Shown: positions 12,585-26,341, counted from the stretch's first letter. The stretch: DNA of 64,000 nt from Gymnorhina tibicen (GCA_013399875.1 VXAZ01006886.1:4767272-4831271); one strand, 5' to 3'. Made by a program: numbers and translations. The notes: a model not told the origin generated them from the sequence alone.

Positions 12585-15500
12585 ACGTTCAATAAAGTAG
12601 CACTTTGTCTGCCTGGTTCATGAAGCATCGAATATACTGAATATTAGAACTGAAAGCAACAACACATATTTTTAGCTTTAGTGAATATAGATAATGGGAG
12701 AAAGATGGCAGTCTGCCTGCATCACCTCTGTTCTTTCAATCTCAACTTCTTACAGCAAATAGCCTGCACTCATCCACTGACAAACAGGCACAGACAAGCT
12801 GTTGACTTCATTCAAAGCCTGAAACACCACCTGAATCAGCCAGGTATCGTTAGCTGAAATTGTTTTATAAATAAAGGGCTTACAGGAATAGCAGTGCAGA
12901 GAGCATATATTCCAATTCATTTTTAAACTGTAATCCAGACTTGGTACTGAGTACCAACCTAGTTACCCGGTAGTTTTCACTGAAGAGCTTGGGTGTTTTT
13001 CAGATGTACAGGCAGGTGCAGCCATAGCACTCGTGTCTTTGCCAGACTTTCTGCCTCTTGCAACTTGCTGTCCCCAGGACTAGTGCCTACACTGCTGTTG
13101 GCCTGGAAACGATCCCAGCCAGAAAGGTGCACCAGCCAACATGGACTTTGGTTTTGGGAAACTTGACACTTACCACTTTTCACAATTACTAACACCTTTC
13201 ACTAACATAGCAAGACTTTCTTCCAGCTCTTTGAAGAAGAGTCAATAAAGGGACGATACTGGCAACAACTCAATGTAAGCATCCCACTTGTGCTGAATGG
13301 ATGCCATTGCATAGACACAGACACGAGTGCTTGCTGAAATAATTAATTGATTGGTATGGTTTGCATTGGGTAATGCTTCTTTAGAGAATGAAACCTCTTG
13401 AACAGATGGTCAGTTGCTGTCCAGGTACTGATGGGTGCCTCCACTGCAAGATTCCTTGCAAAGATGCCTTCAGCCAGATGAGATAAGATTCCCTGAACCA
13501 TTCTGGAGAATTCTTACATCCCACTAGCACACCTACGTGACTACTCCAGCATAGGCACAATCCATATTCACTCATTACCTGAAATTATGTACAAATCATC
13601 TCATAACTATCTTAACCATGAACAAAGAGCATTCTACAAGACCACTCCTACTGAGCAGTTTTGTCTGAATATTTAAAGTTACCTCTGTACAGTTTGGTCA
13701 ACACCTCTGTCTACAGCAGATGCTAAAACGGAGAACCCTTGTGAGCTCTTGAATTTTCTGCCCAGGAAGTTAACCAGCACCTCCGAGCATACAAGCAGCA
13801 GCTACCAGTTTGTGCACAGCAGGAACCCGCTGGGAGACTCCCCGGGACTGTCCAAAAGCCCTGTCTGCAGAGCTCCTGTGTGCTGCTTTGCTGAAGGCTG
13901 GCTGGGAGGTCAGCCAATCACCCTGTCTGTGGGCAGTCCAGCAAGTCCTTTCTGCAGAGTTCCCAGGCCACCCAGGGAACTGCTCATTAAGCATGCTGGG
14001 TATCCAAACAGGCACCATCAGCTACATCAAAATTGCAGCAGGGTAAACTTCAGTTTCATCCTTATCCCACAATTATAATCTACACATAACACTCCATAGG
14101 TTGTCAGCACAGCATCCACTCAGCTATTTTAACACCAGCCATTTGGTAATCATTTTGATACAAGCCATGTACCATTCCTAAGGCAGTCACCCTGACCTCG
14201 TGAGGCATCCTCCTGATCCCTGCCATATGTGCATATGGAAATGGGAACACAAGGGAAATGAGCAGATATAAATGGGTTTGAATTTCACAGCACTCGGGCT
14301 GAGTGGCTAGAGCAAGGTCAGGCACCCAGCTCCTCCTCCTCACTCTGACTCAAGCTGCCCAAGAATCTTTACAAATCCCTTCGTCACTTCCCAAACCATC
14401 TAAGTGCTATACCAGAAAGCTAACGGGTTTTCTGACAAAAGTGGTTTTTCTGAACCTCCTGTGGGAGTAATGAGCCTCTCCTTTTATGAAGGGACAAGTC
14501 AGCTGAAAGAAGCAATAAGAGCACTAATGCCATTTGCTAAGATGGATTGCTATTATTTGAGCTGTCCATCCACATGTATTTGTCCTGAGTGTATTTTCAG
14601 CACTAGAAGCAATGTAGTTACAGATCACAGAACAGCCAAACTGTCAGAAAACATGGACTGACTTATCTTCATCAAAATATATCACAACAGGTTTTGGGAC
14701 TCCCATAACTCAGAAGCCAAGGGTGACCTTGAGAGAGAAGTTGATTAAAACTGTCACACCAAGCCCAGCGTTATACTTTATGGTTAATGATGCCAAGTTG
14801 CCAACTGAAACATGCTGTTGTGTCTGCAGTGGAGTTCAGAGCTGAGGTATTCCTCCCAAATAACAACTGAGACTGGCAAGTTCAGCAGTCTGACCTGCTC
14901 CCAAAGTTACAAACCCTTCACATGAGGCTGTTAAACTAGTGCTGTTTTACACACCTCAAACAGGAATGGGAAGAAACCCAATGGGCAAGATTAAAAGAGA
15001 AACAAAACCCCATGGAAGTCACCACACCCCAAACCAGTTTGCCTTCTCCTCCATCAGTTTACTTGATCATGCATACCAGAAAACATATTAAACTGTACTA
15101 AAGACCAAATCCTCACCTGGGGCAGACATCCACATAACTTTACCTTCAGTAGAACACCTCTGCATGTACCCAAGGTGCAGCTCACAGGGGTTTTGTTTTC
15201 CCAGGGCCGTCCCTGTGCTGCTGTTTGTGAGGCCCCGAGGGACAGCAATGGCCCAGGGAAGCAGCCTGGCTTGGAGGTCTTTGCTATGGGGAATACCAAT
15301 AGCTCATCCATACAAAGAAAAACGACACAGAAGAGTTTCTGTTAGCATGTTCTAAAAATTTTCTACCTGGTTCTGCTACACCAGGTGTGGGGATCCCAGT
15401 CAGACTCCGAAAACTTGATTGATGGAAAAGGATGGGAAGATCCAGCATGGCAGTGCTGGGCACACTCAGACCAATAACCAAGAGTGTGGCAGCCCTGAGG

Positions 15501-17627
15501 GCTCCAGCCAGGACCTGCCCTCTGCAGCAGGGCCAGCCAGGACAGGCAGTGTGCCATGCAGACAAGCCCTCCCCCGGTGCCAGCTCTCCTGGCTTCCCAA
15601 GCTGCTACCACAGCACAGGTGCCCAAGGGCCCTCTTCCCTTCGAGTGCAGCAGGGACTCAAGGTCCAAGCCTTTCACTTAGCAGGAGAGCTCTTCTGGAG
15701 AGACACGCCTATTCCTACACAAGTCAGGTACATTTAAGTAAAGGGCTTCAACCTGGGCAGTTTCACATTTTTGAAACACAAACCTGCTAAAGCAGCACAT
15801 ACCCATGTAGGCTGAGTTACTCTCATGAGTGTTCTCCCTGTGAACACCAAATTCCACTAATGCCTATTCCCAGGCTTTATACCACACAGAAAGTTTCAGA
15901 GGCTGGCCTTCCCAAAGGCAAGTACTTTTGGTGAAAGATTTTATCTAAAACAGCTCAGTCGTGCTTATGAAAGCCCAGCCTTGACAGAAGAAGGAACTTT
16001 CTTTTCATCATAGAGGAGGCTAAAAAAAAATAAATAATCTGGGACAAAGATTTAATATATATATATCTATACCAGAAGATTCTCACTGAGGAGACATACT
16101 GAAAAATGCATGACTGAAAACTGTGTATGATCCAGAAAGAGGAGACAGAAAAAGTGTATTCAACGTTTTGTAGGTTTTTTCCTAATGGTTTAGTGGCCAT
16201 AAGAACATCTCCTCTCTTATATCCAATGACACTGCACAAAATTCAGGCTGTTTTGAGGCAAATGACGAATGAGTCCTTGTCTCAAAAATGCAAGGATGAC
16301 TAGATTCATCCCTCCCAGGCAAGACATCCAATTTCAACCACAATTGCCTGAACTTCCAAAGCAGCCAAAACAAAGGCAGGTTTCTCCAAGCAGCAATTCA
16401 AATTTTTGGTGATTGTCCTTCCCCTCAAACCTCCCCCCAACTGAAAGGCAAATACACTTTTTTTTTTCAGGCATTTCAGCTTGTCATGGGGGAGAATGAA
16501 TTAAGACTACGACCTCTAGCTACCCTGCTGTGACATTACCCTGCTTCTGAAATGTCTAAAACATTCAGGGAGAAAGAAAAAATTAAGAAAAGAGAAAACA
16601 AAGAGACACTGGTTAGAGGGCAGAGTGACAGACACGACCTCCAGACCACTCTTTCTTTCAATTCAAATAGCAGCAATAAGATCAAAACACTGCAATTAAC
16701 AATTCCTTGTATTTTGCTTACAAGCACTGAAGAAATATTCTTATGTCATTACCTTAAAAAAAACACATAGGCCAACTTCTGACAACAGAGCACAGAAATT
16801 GTCAAAGCCTCCATATATTTTAATGTTCCTTTTCATAATTCATGTAGGCAGAGACCTCAGAGCAGAGGTTACCTATAGATAATTCAGTTTCTGCAGCCAG
16901 TTTTGACTTTCCATAATGTTGGAGCCTGACATTTACCCAGTGTTTGAGTGGGATGCCAATGACTGCCACCGGTGACCAACAGTCCTTTCTTTTATTGGTG
17001 GCAGCAAGTTAGCTGACCTTGGCTCCAGAGAAAGAAAGAAAAAAATACTACAGGCTTCTTTCACATCCCTCTTGTTCTCAGGTAACAGCCTGATTCTGCT
17101 AAAAACAGAAGCTGCAGGAGGTGTGAATTTAACCCCAGGGATCTTTCCTAAATTGTTCCCAGAAAACCGTGGAGGTAGCTCTGCTCCTGAGCTTTGGCAG
17201 TGTCCTTGCCATAGAGCCATCACAGAAATATAAAAAGCATTCAAAACTACCTTACTGCTGGTTTGTTTCTGGACTCAAACAAGGACCAAGCACAAACTTA
17301 TTCAAACACGTATTTCCTCATGCAATTTACCTATATTATGCCTGCTGAAAATGGTCATAAGTTTCTGCCTGTTACTGGCCCTCTTCAACATTCCTAATGC
17401 AATTGTTGTCGGGCAGTGACTCCCTGTGCGAGGCAGAGCTCATTATCGCCCTGGCCAGGCTGTTTGTATGTTCAAACACCACTGAACAGCCAGACAAGAC
17501 AAGGCAGTGTTAGCACTTTCCTCCTAATTTCAGAAGAGTGCTTTCCCTAACAAGCTTTTCGTTGTCAACAAGCTTCTCCTCAGGATATAATGTTATAACA
17601 TTGTAGAGAAGTTCAGCATGAGCTTAT

Positions 17628-17664
17628 TTGATTTAAAATAATGGATTTATCTTTGATTTAAAAT
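17628..17664 (+). repeat. AT-rich 12-bp direct repeat
   Basis: TTGATTTAAAAT occurs at 17628-17639 and again at 17653-17664, 25 bp apart, inside a strongly AT-rich stretch that continues to about 17690. It is a minor local duplication with no coding content. Confidence 0.85.
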
Positions 17665-19733
17665 TTATAAATTATTTTATTTTAAAACAAATCCTAGTCC
17701 AGCAATTTTGTCACAAGTATTAAAATTCATGAGTGCAGGTGGAGCAGGCAGCACCAAGGTGTGTTTACCCATCCTGTCTCACCTTTCTGCACCATTAGGA
17801 CTTACTATCCTTTATCTCCTTCTCCCAGTATCTGAAAGAGTGCTTTCTGGTCTTGCCCGTGTGTAGACTGCTCCTTGTGCAGGCTGCCCCTTGTTTTTCT
17901 GATCAGGTGTCCTGAAAAGCTGCTGGTGGATGTGCCAGGATTGTGGGAACCTGCTAATGCAGAGATCATCCACACCTGCCATTCTGATTTCTCCTCTTTC
18001 TGGCACTTCCATATTTCAACCCTCCCATTCATAATTTTTTCTGTTTTAAATTAACTTTCGACAGTTGCAGCTGCAGGAAACACGAGGAATTCTGGTGCAC
18101 CCATCACCAGGACTGCATCCTACATGGATTAAAAAACCCCATTTTATATTAAATAAACAGATGATTAGATATTCTGTTTTTCCACTAGTGTGGAAGTTCC
18201 CCTCAGTGTTGTACTTCCATGCAAACCTTTATGAGTTTAACTGATAGCCCAGAGAAGGTAAATGCTTTAAGAACTGCACTTGGCACTGTCATCCTCTCTA
18301 TGACGGAAGCAGAGCAGCAGCAGCCACCTTGCAGTTGCACAATACAGTGTGTTAACTGCCTGGCTGTTGGACAAAACACACTCAAAAGTTTGTTTTAAAG
18401 ACTTAACCTACATTTCCTTGACTAAAACCATCAGATTTCATTCTGTACTTGTTGGCCAACGTGAATAATAAGGCTCTGCCTTCCGCACAGAATCCCAACC
18501 CATCCCTGAATTACCGTGGTTGTAAGTTATATTTATTTTCCTCCCTTGACTGAAGATATCCCATTGTTTCACCTAGTTTCCTTGCAGGCCTCTTCAGATT
18601 CTGGAAACCAAATTCGACCTGCTCTGTTTGGCATAGCTGTAAGAGAAGGGCCCAGTCCCTGCCTGTGCGCCTGCAGAAGATGGTGCAGACTTTGCCAGCT
18701 GCTGAGTGAGGCTGCCAAGTCAATCTTTCTCTCAGTTAGCACCTACAGAAATTGCTGCATCTCCTCTCACTGTCCCTAGCCCTGTGGGAGTTTACTCATG
18801 TCCAGAAGAGCATTCTCGTGTGACACTTCAGGTGACTGTAACCCAAGAGAGAAATCTGTCAGTTCATTTCTCTGCCACTCAGGCATATGGCCAAGAAACA
18901 CCTTGGATCCCTCCATCTCAATACCTAGCCCAAGATACTGAGACTGCATCCAGATCCTCCTGAGCTCCTGGTCCCTAACGATTAGCCTCCCAGTCCAACC
19001 CCACACTACTTCACTTTTTCATTGCTTTGAATTAGATGACATCTCCTTCAAAAATAGCCCCTGCCACCTCCCATTTCTGATACACTCAGAAGAGAAAATA
19101 ATCTCAAACATTTTGGAAAAGATGCCCTAATCCAGATTGCTGGGCCTGATTTAAGCAGCCCTGTCACAGTCACAGCTGGAAGCTGAACTAAGAAGGGAAA
19201 TGAAGTAACTCAGTGAAGTAAGGCTAAGACAAATCAAACTGGGAATCCAAATTTGGACTTTTTTTGCTCTCAGTATCCACATTATAGAAATGATGAAACA
19301 TCAACTCAAAAGATATTAGCAAAAGCATTTGTGTTTAGAAAGCAGTCATGCATTGGAGTTTCAAGCATTACAGAGCCCATAGGCTGCAATCTTATCTTCA
19401 GAGCAGTAACTGATGGTAGGTTTGGGGAACAGAACAAAATTAATAGCTGCTCCTTAGCTATTCATTGTATACGTACCTGGCATAGTGTACAAATACATAA
19501 TTCTTTACTATTACCACATTTCCTCCCAAATTTCTCTCTCTGCTTCACTGAGCTTTCTGCTGCATTTCCTTCAAAGCAGGACAAGATCTGTGGGAAGATG
19601 TGTTTTTATTCTATGATAAATGTCCTAGGGGTTCCCCCTTGGTTTTCTACAACCACAGGGACACATCTAAAGTGTCACAACGCAAGTAAAGAGAGTGAGC
19701 TTGCAGTGCTGCAGCTCTGCACGCCTCTGGTTA

Positions 19734-19750
19734 TGTGTCAGTGTGACACA
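19734..19750. promoter_or_regulatory. Inverted repeat with 3-bp spacer
   Basis: TGTGTCA-GTG-TGACACA is a perfect 7-bp inverted repeat with a 3-bp spacer. The geometry matches steroid-receptor IR3 elements, but each half differs from the estrogen-receptor AGGTCA half-site. The regulatory reading is therefore tentative; the inverted repeat itself is certain. Confidence 0.3.
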
Positions 19751-20639
19751 AAGAAACCCGGGCGTTCATGCTGATTACAGAGGCTTCAGCCCCATCTCTC
19801 CATGTCAGCCATGGCAACCACAGCTCACTTGGGACTGCTATTTATGGAGGGTCTCTCTCCAATAAAAGCTGCATTAGAAAAGACACAAAACCCTTTAACA
19901 GACGGCTACCTGAAGGTCTGGTCTTCATAACAGCAATGTTTTGGAAATAGAAGTATTGTAAGTCTCCTCCAATGCCTTTGACTTTTAACATCACAAATTA
20001 ACCTATTCTGATGAGCGTTAAAAAATAAATCAGTATTCCACCAGGAAAAAATAACTATGGTCACAAAACCCCAAACTCCAGTCTGAGCCACTCCAACCAG
20101 GCTGGCCATTTTGGTACTATCTTCAAAAAGGTGCTGTTGTATTGCACAGGAATTTAAACTCCCTGCTGGGGCTTGTCATCATGCCCTTGATTCCCCCAGC
20201 AGAATCTAGGGCTGCAGATCCTCTGCAGCTGGAAGTAACCCTGGCCAGAATTATCCACCCAAGAAGCAGATGGTTTTGAGCATGTCAGGCTGACACTCTG
20301 TTTGTCAAAGCTATTGGGTGTCAGCAGTTTCCAGCCTCATTGTTTTAAGAGCTGGGGGGAAAAAAGTCCACAAGAAAACAATTTAAATGTAAGAAGAGGA
20401 CAGTTAAAGGTAAATGATTTCCTGTACAGGGTAATTTCCATATAAAATAAGTTCCTGAAGAGGGACAGTCAGCAAAGAATGCAACTTTGTTTGGGAGATA
20501 AGTAGGCAATTTTCTAAAGATGAAGATGGTAGGTGCATGGAGAAAACAAAATAAAGCAAAGGGAAAGGACACACTCTTCACTCAACAGCCCCTTTTCCTT
20601 TCATGAGTGTTTTACAGTTCTGGGGAGCACAGAGAGTAA

Positions 20640-21420
20640 CAATAAACGCAGAAGCGCTTTGCCAACAAGACACAGCCTGTCCTGATGCCTGGCGGCAAAC
20701 CTGCTACAGATGAGCAGCTACACAGCTCCTACAGGAAGCCTGTGCGGAGCGCTGTGAGGAGGCACAGAGCAGAGGGGCAGCAGCACAGCCCGGCCCGGCC
20801 ACGCAGCTGCTGCTGCTGAGGGCACCGTGCCCACGGCCCTGCGCGGAGGGCAGCGCTGCACGGCGGCACAGCCCCGCGGTCTAACCCGGTACCCGGGCCG
20901 GGCCCTGAGCGGGGAGAACCAGGCTTCTTCTCTTGTGGTGGAGCAGGTGGTGCAGTCAACACGGGAAGCAGGGTGGCATCTCTGTCCAGGAGCAGCGGGG
21001 GCAATGCAGGAGCCGGGGGGACGCCGGCACAGGCGGAGCCCTCACCGACAGCGCTGTGTTCCTCGTGTCCCGCAGGGACTGAGCCCAGCGCCCAAGCATC
21101 CATCAACAGCCGTGGGCACGGCAAGCAGTGAATCAGGTCTAGGGTCCATCCAGAGTGTCCGGCCAGGAGCAAAAGAACCAGAGATAGCTGCAGCACAGGC
21201 CTGATGTCCACCTGTGAGGCTGGGGGGACTGGAAATCGGCACCCCACAGCAGAGGTGCTGGGCTGGGAGGGGTCCCTGGTGAGCGGCCGTAGCCTGTGTG
21301 CGCCCTGGGACAGGAGAGCGGCCGCTCCTCCCGGCGAGGTGTCCCTGAACCCCACACACGGAACCTGGGGCTGCGCCCAGGGAGGCTGCTCGGGGTAGGC
21401 AAAGCCTGGCAGCTCAGTTA
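20640..21420. promoter_or_regulatory. GC-rich, CpG-containing island
   Basis: This interval is much richer in G+C and in CpG than the rest of the window. It includes a GCGGCCGC site at 21318-21325 inside a 12-bp palindrome and CpG clusters around 20840-20910 and 21280-21340. CpG islands of this size in birds often mark promoters or first exons. No TATA box, start codon context or splice donor could be tied to a known gene here. An orphan or lncRNA promoter, or a GC-rich gene-body island, are both possible. Confidence 0.45.
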
Positions 21421-21688
21421 CAGCTCTGACAGCTGATGTCTGTGCATATCCCATGAGGAAAGGTAAAAAACAAAAAGCCAGGAAGGCAGCCAATGGAGGG
21501 AGTAGAGGCTGGTGGATCAGATGATTCCCGGGATGACCCTGTCTACCACACTGAATGGAAAGATGCTGCCAGAGGAGGAACTGCCATTTGGTGTCCCGAG
21601 TCTGAGTTGTGCTTGAGGGATAAACAGTTAAAAAGCTTAATCCCAGCAGCTGAGCACCCACCAGTGTGAGATCCAGATACAGTAACAT
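20729..21688 (-). other. 319-codon open frame, function unknown
   Basis: This is the longest open frame in the window. It starts in ordinary sequence at 21688 and runs on the minus strand through the GC island to a stop at 20729. The product would be rich in Leu, Pro, Ala, Gly and Ser. It begins with a hydrophobic stretch and has Pro/Ala-rich and Leu-rich segments, but no domain I recognise. In GC-rich DNA stops are scarce, and two further minus-strand frames and several plus-strand frames are open across the same bases, so chance explains much of its length. It could overlap an exon of an unrecognised transcript; I would not call it a gene without RNA or conservation evidence. Confidence 0.15.
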
Positions 21689-24600
21689 TCACTTAGGGAG
21701 AAAACTGGCAAAAAGCAAAATCTGGATCATGCAAGGCAGTATACTTGCAGAGACAGGTGCTCCAGTTCAAAGAGTTTAAGCATCCTCCCTGTCTCTTCTT
21801 AGGAAAACAAGCAGTTGTCTGCAGCAGGAATTCACACACCATGGCTCAGCAACGGGTGTAAACAACAGGCAGGATCTTGGGGCACCACCCCCATCACCAA
21901 CAGCACAAGAGTCTGCAAAATCTGCAGCATCCTTCACATCTCTGAAGCAAGAATGACGGTAAGCTCACACTTCTGTGGTTAGAAAGTCCCTCTTGTCTAT
22001 TTGAAAGATGTCTTCAGACCTAACTATTTGGCTATCTATGACTCCAGCACCTGAAGCTTGCCTGGTCAGACTGAAAATGAAATTTGGATTTCAAACTGCT
22101 CTGCTAAACACATGAGAATCATCTGTCACTAGCTACAGATAATTAAACACTCAGGGCCAGAACATCTAACGCTGAAGGAGCAACAACAGTTAATAGCAGT
22201 CTTCATGTTACAGAAAGTGAACAATACTCAGGGTCTGCCAGCCCATGGAAGGGAAAGCTTCCCTCTCTTGCACAGACAGGGAAAAGATCGTGCTTGTGTG
22301 CAAGCCCAGTGGTGAGAGTGCCATAAATTCCTCGCAGTGCTCAGTCTCATGCAGTACACTTCTGTGGCAGGATTGCTACCCAGGCAAGAAAGTCACTAGC
22401 CTGGAGGATAACTGCTCTTCTCAAAGGTACTCTGTTCATAAAAGGGGAAAAAAAGTCTCTTTAATGTATTAAGCAGAGATAAAAGGAAGTCAGAAGCAAC
22501 TTTAGGAGAGATGGATTTAACTCCAGCAATTTGCATCAGTTAAATATGCAGTCGATCCTGTTTACAGACCACCACATATCTGGCATTATTAATGAATCAT
22601 ATTCTGTTTCTTCCACTTAATCACCCTAACTGTGTTAACAAAATTAGAAGAAGAGCCTAACAAAACATAAATAAATTATTCTGAAAACAAAACCAGCAGC
22701 CCCAGGTACTGTGGCATATTGCTGAGAGAAAGCAGGTGGCCACAGGTGGCAGTGAGCCTCCAAAGGTAATGACTATCCATATGCTGTGCTATAGGGCCTG
22801 GTTGCACTTTGATGAAATACTCTGTCTACAAGCTGGCACGACACATTTGTTTTCAGAGCAATTAAAATCTACAGTAGATCAGAAAACACCATTTTTATGA
22901 AAACCCCCAGCAAGACAATACTTTACAGACCTATTGTAAGAGCATAAGGATTTTGTCCTTTGGGCTAAATCCTTGTTGTTTTTCATCTCAGCTTTTGGAC
23001 TTCTTTTTTCCCCTAGCAAAAAGAGGTGTGAAAATTTAAGTACCACTGCTCAGTGGCATCTAACAATCTGCACGTTGCATGGACAGGTGTTATCATCTAT
23101 TAGTGAAGGAGTTATTATCTGACTTTCAAGGCAACAGATTGTCCTGTGCGCTGTGCTTGTGCAGCTAAACAGTTTCTAGTGAGCCACTGCCATAGAGTGA
23201 ACAATTCATTAATTGGTAGCAAGAACAAGATGAAGTTAAGCCTCATCTAGGGCACAAAGACACACTGAGAAATTAAAATACCATGTCTGTAAAGTTTACT
23301 GATCAACAATAAAATTCTTCATTTAGGAAAGAATTCAACTTCCAAATTAATCTGCATGATTTGTCAAATACTCTATGGCTCATTTTCTAGATATTTAGAC
23401 ATTTTAGACATTTTTCTAGTATCCAGGGAAATAGCGTTTCAGTCTCCCCATAGATCTTGTTGTCATTTTTGTGCAGCAGAATGATTTTTTGTGGTATTGC
23501 AGTATCACATCCATACTTACCACTATAATATTTAAAAAAACAAGTCTTCCTGCTTGCAGGTTTATAGTTTACATCATTTCAACAGCCCACTCCCTCTAGG
23601 ATTCCCCTGCTCCAGGAAAAAACAGGGCCTTTTCCTTTTACCCTTTGAAAACTCCAAAAGAACCAAGTGAGGCAAACCTAGGCAGCTCTATTTTATCAGA
23701 TTCCTCAAAATATACTTCTTTACAAACCTCCTGGGTGCTATACCCTGATGTTAAACACCTCACCTCGTTTCTTTCCAAAGATATACATCGTAAAAGTTAA
23801 GGTTGGGCCACAGCTCTTGAGAGCCTTGGCAGCATCCTGCCTTCCTCCCTGCGTGGCTGCCCTTCTTCTCTCTCTTTCTCTACACCTGCCACCCCTGTAT
23901 TTTTTTTTATGCTCGCCAATACTCTTAGGGAAAATCGTCATTTTAGCTACCTGTTCTAAACTGCTCTGTTGAGAGGCAGAGGTGTTCACCACTGTGACAG
24001 AAGACAGAGTCAAGCTCTTACAACACCGATAGAAATAGCTACAAGGGGGAAAATTCAATTAATTTCTTTAAGGTCAGTCTCCACCTTCCCTAAACCAGAA
24101 ATATTTAAACATAAGTATTTACATAAAGAGCATGGAAGTGTTATGCAAAATCAAAAATGAAAATTATTTGTTAATAGTTGGGAAAAGCAACTTGGTTGTA
24201 GTTGGACGAGCCTAACAAGGAGCAACTGAGGCAGGTTCTGTACCTTTATCCAGTCCCTCTGGCAAATAGTACAAGAAACATCTCTTCTCTAGCTATAGAC
24301 TCCACCAGAATATTAAGCATTTTCATATGGTACACCTCAAAAAAAAAGTGCTGTGCCAATTAATTTTTGTCAGAAGTCCCCTTGCCTTTGCATCTAAGGG
24401 ACATGTGCTGTTAAAACCCACCAGGCCTCTGGAGCTGTGGCATCTCCTTTCACACAGCTCAGCCTTTTCCCTTTTCTTTATGGCATCTGAAGCAGAGCTA
24501 AGTTGCTGCTCATCAGCAAGGTTCCCCCCCTCCTCCCTGCTCTCCCCCACTGCTTCCCTCACAGCTCTGAATTACACTTTGCTCTGCATACAAATCCCTG

Positions 24601-25239
24601 CCCTTATCTTGCTTCAGCCCTGGCCTGTCTCCCACTGTGCAAAAACTTGCTGCTTCTAATCTTCATTTCTCAGCCAGCAGTCCTTGCAGTTACAGCTCAC
24701 ACCCCAGGGCATCTCCCTGGCAGGAGAAACTCCCTCTCCCTCTCCCTCTGGCCTACATTTCCAGGGTACCTCTGCCCCTCCCAGCCTGTCCTGAGGGGCA
24801 CGCATTGCCTGCTTGAAAGTCCTGAGCCCCCTAATCTTTACTGCAGTCACCTAATGACCGACATCAGAGTGTCACTGAGAATTCCCTGCACAGCTTTGAA
24901 GAATTTGTAAGACTGAACTATTTCTCCGGCTCACTAAAATACTGGTATTAATGCCACGGTCCCCGCAGAGCACACGGCACAGTACGTCATCGCCTCACGC
25001 AGCAGGAGGCAGGGAGGCACGGCCTCTCCTAATCGCGGCAGTGCACAGCACGCACAGTGCTAAGCATTTTAGTTTAAAAGATGTCCATCCCCTCCCACTG
25101 CCTCCAAAATCAGTTTGCGCTGTAGCAGAAGGCAGGGGGCAAGGGTATTTTTATTATTATGTTACTAGGAGTCTTTGAGAAGTACTAGGAACATTCACAA
25201 AAGAGGCAGAGAAAATCGGAGTGTTGGTGTCCTGCATTT
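21421..25239. other. Unique non-coding DNA, no gene seen
   Basis: No recognisable gene or transposon. A pyrimidine-rich segment at 24.5-24.8 kb holds a short (CTCCCT)n run at 24730-24749 and overlapping open frames of up to 135 codons that show no family features. A small CpG-bearing patch at 24950-25060 contains a CRE-like TACGTCA at 24983-24989. It could be a minor regulatory site. Confidence 0.5.
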
Positions 25240-25401
25240 CATAGAATCACAGAATGAATTAGGTTGGAAAAGACAACTTTGAGATCATCGAGTCCAACCT
25301 ATGACCTAACACCACCCTGTCAACCAGACCATGGCACTGAGTGCCACATCCAGGCTTTTCTTAAACACCTCCAGGGATGGTGACTCCACCACCTCCCTGT
25401 G
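25240..25401 (-). mobile_element. CR1 LINE 3' end fragment
   Basis: The segment opens with CATAGAATCACAGAAT, the reverse complement of the ATTCTRTG octamer repeat that ends avian CR1 elements. It continues with diagnostic CR1 3' sequence in reverse orientation: GGTTGGAAAAGAC, then GATCATCGAGTCCAACC, then CTCCAGGGATGGTGACTCCA. The element therefore lies on the minus strand. It is cut off on its 5' side near CCACCTCCCTG, where the rest of ORF2 should follow, so this is a typical 5'-truncated dead copy. Its preservation suggests it is the youngest element here. The wording of the middle section is the kind I associate with passerine CR1 subfamilies. Confidence 0.93.
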
Positions 25402-26341
25402 GTCTTCCTGTACCGTGTGAAGGCACTAAGAGGACAAAGATTCCCCCCCGTATTTCTTACCTTTCAGAAGGACATGAAACTTATGAACAGAATCTTTGGC
25501 CCCAGTCTGAAGCCTCTTCTATATTCCTTATTATACCCGAAGTGTACTCATTCCTACTGGAGCTTCAGTAGGATCATTTATGGAGAGACTGCTCCTCAAT
25601 TGTGTGCACACAGGAGCAGCAAGACTGGACTTCCCCACTTGGGTAAAGAGGGGCGAAATCAGAGCACCTGGAAAGAATATGCTCAAAGAACGCAATTGGC
25701 TAAGTCAAGGATCAGCAGTATTACTAGCATTTTCTCTTGCTGTGTATTCATTCTAATTCTATGGATTCACATCAAATAGGCATGTACTATCATTTTACCT
25801 GCTCAGAAGATGGAATTGAAACTGGCTTTGGAAATGGCTTTGAAAAGCCACCTAATCCTACTGAAATGCCCATTAAATTTCTGCTAATTTTAATTGTAGT
25901 TTTACAGAAGTTTCTTCCAGAAAGTTTCACTGTACTCTAACTGTACACTATTTTTTTAACACCAATAACTAAATTTGTTTTTTAACTTCAATGCTGGCAA
26001 AAGACACCTGAATAGGTGGCCAGATTTCAAGAAGCACTGGAAACATAAAGTACCCACTGTACTCAACACCAGGATTCACTGCTTCTCCAATGCATGTTGT
26101 TCCATGCCATCAACCTCTTGGTAAAGGAGTCTGTACCAAGTAAGAAGCAGATGTATTTAGCTTACAGAACTGACAAAAACTTCACTTGTTTCAATCAAGA
26201 AAATTCAGTAAGACACAAGCAGGTCCATCTTCTCCATTGCACCCGTTCCTTTAGCACTTTACTTTTGTAAAACTGAGACTGGAGGCCCTAATTCCGCAAA
26301 GCATTTTACCATGCATTGAAGTTCCTCTAGAACTTTATTAT

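Larger units (their letters stand above)
9402..20639. other. Long unique non-coding stretch, no gene seen
   Basis: About 11 kb without a recognisable gene or mobile element. Slightly GC-richer patches at about 13.75-14.05 kb and 15.16-15.70 kb hold overlapping open frames of about 60 to 125 codons on both strands, typical of low stop density. A frame of 173 codons at 19253-19774 on the plus strand has no recognisable domain or splice context. Structured items inside are a 16-bp palindrome (11041), a bulged hairpin (12539), a 12-bp AT-rich direct repeat (17628) and a short inverted repeat (19734). A T10-CAG acceptor-like site at 16458-16470 has no matching donor or open frame. Confidence 0.5.

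Noticed and set aside
16458..16500. Very strong acceptor-like T10-CAG site
   Set aside because: The following sequence has no donor at a sensible distance with an open frame, and no partner exon was found.
19253..19774. 173-codon open frame on the plus strand
   Set aside because: Composition is rich in Ser, Cys and Leu without motifs. The upstream sequence has no acceptor or promoter signal, and I know no family that resembles it.
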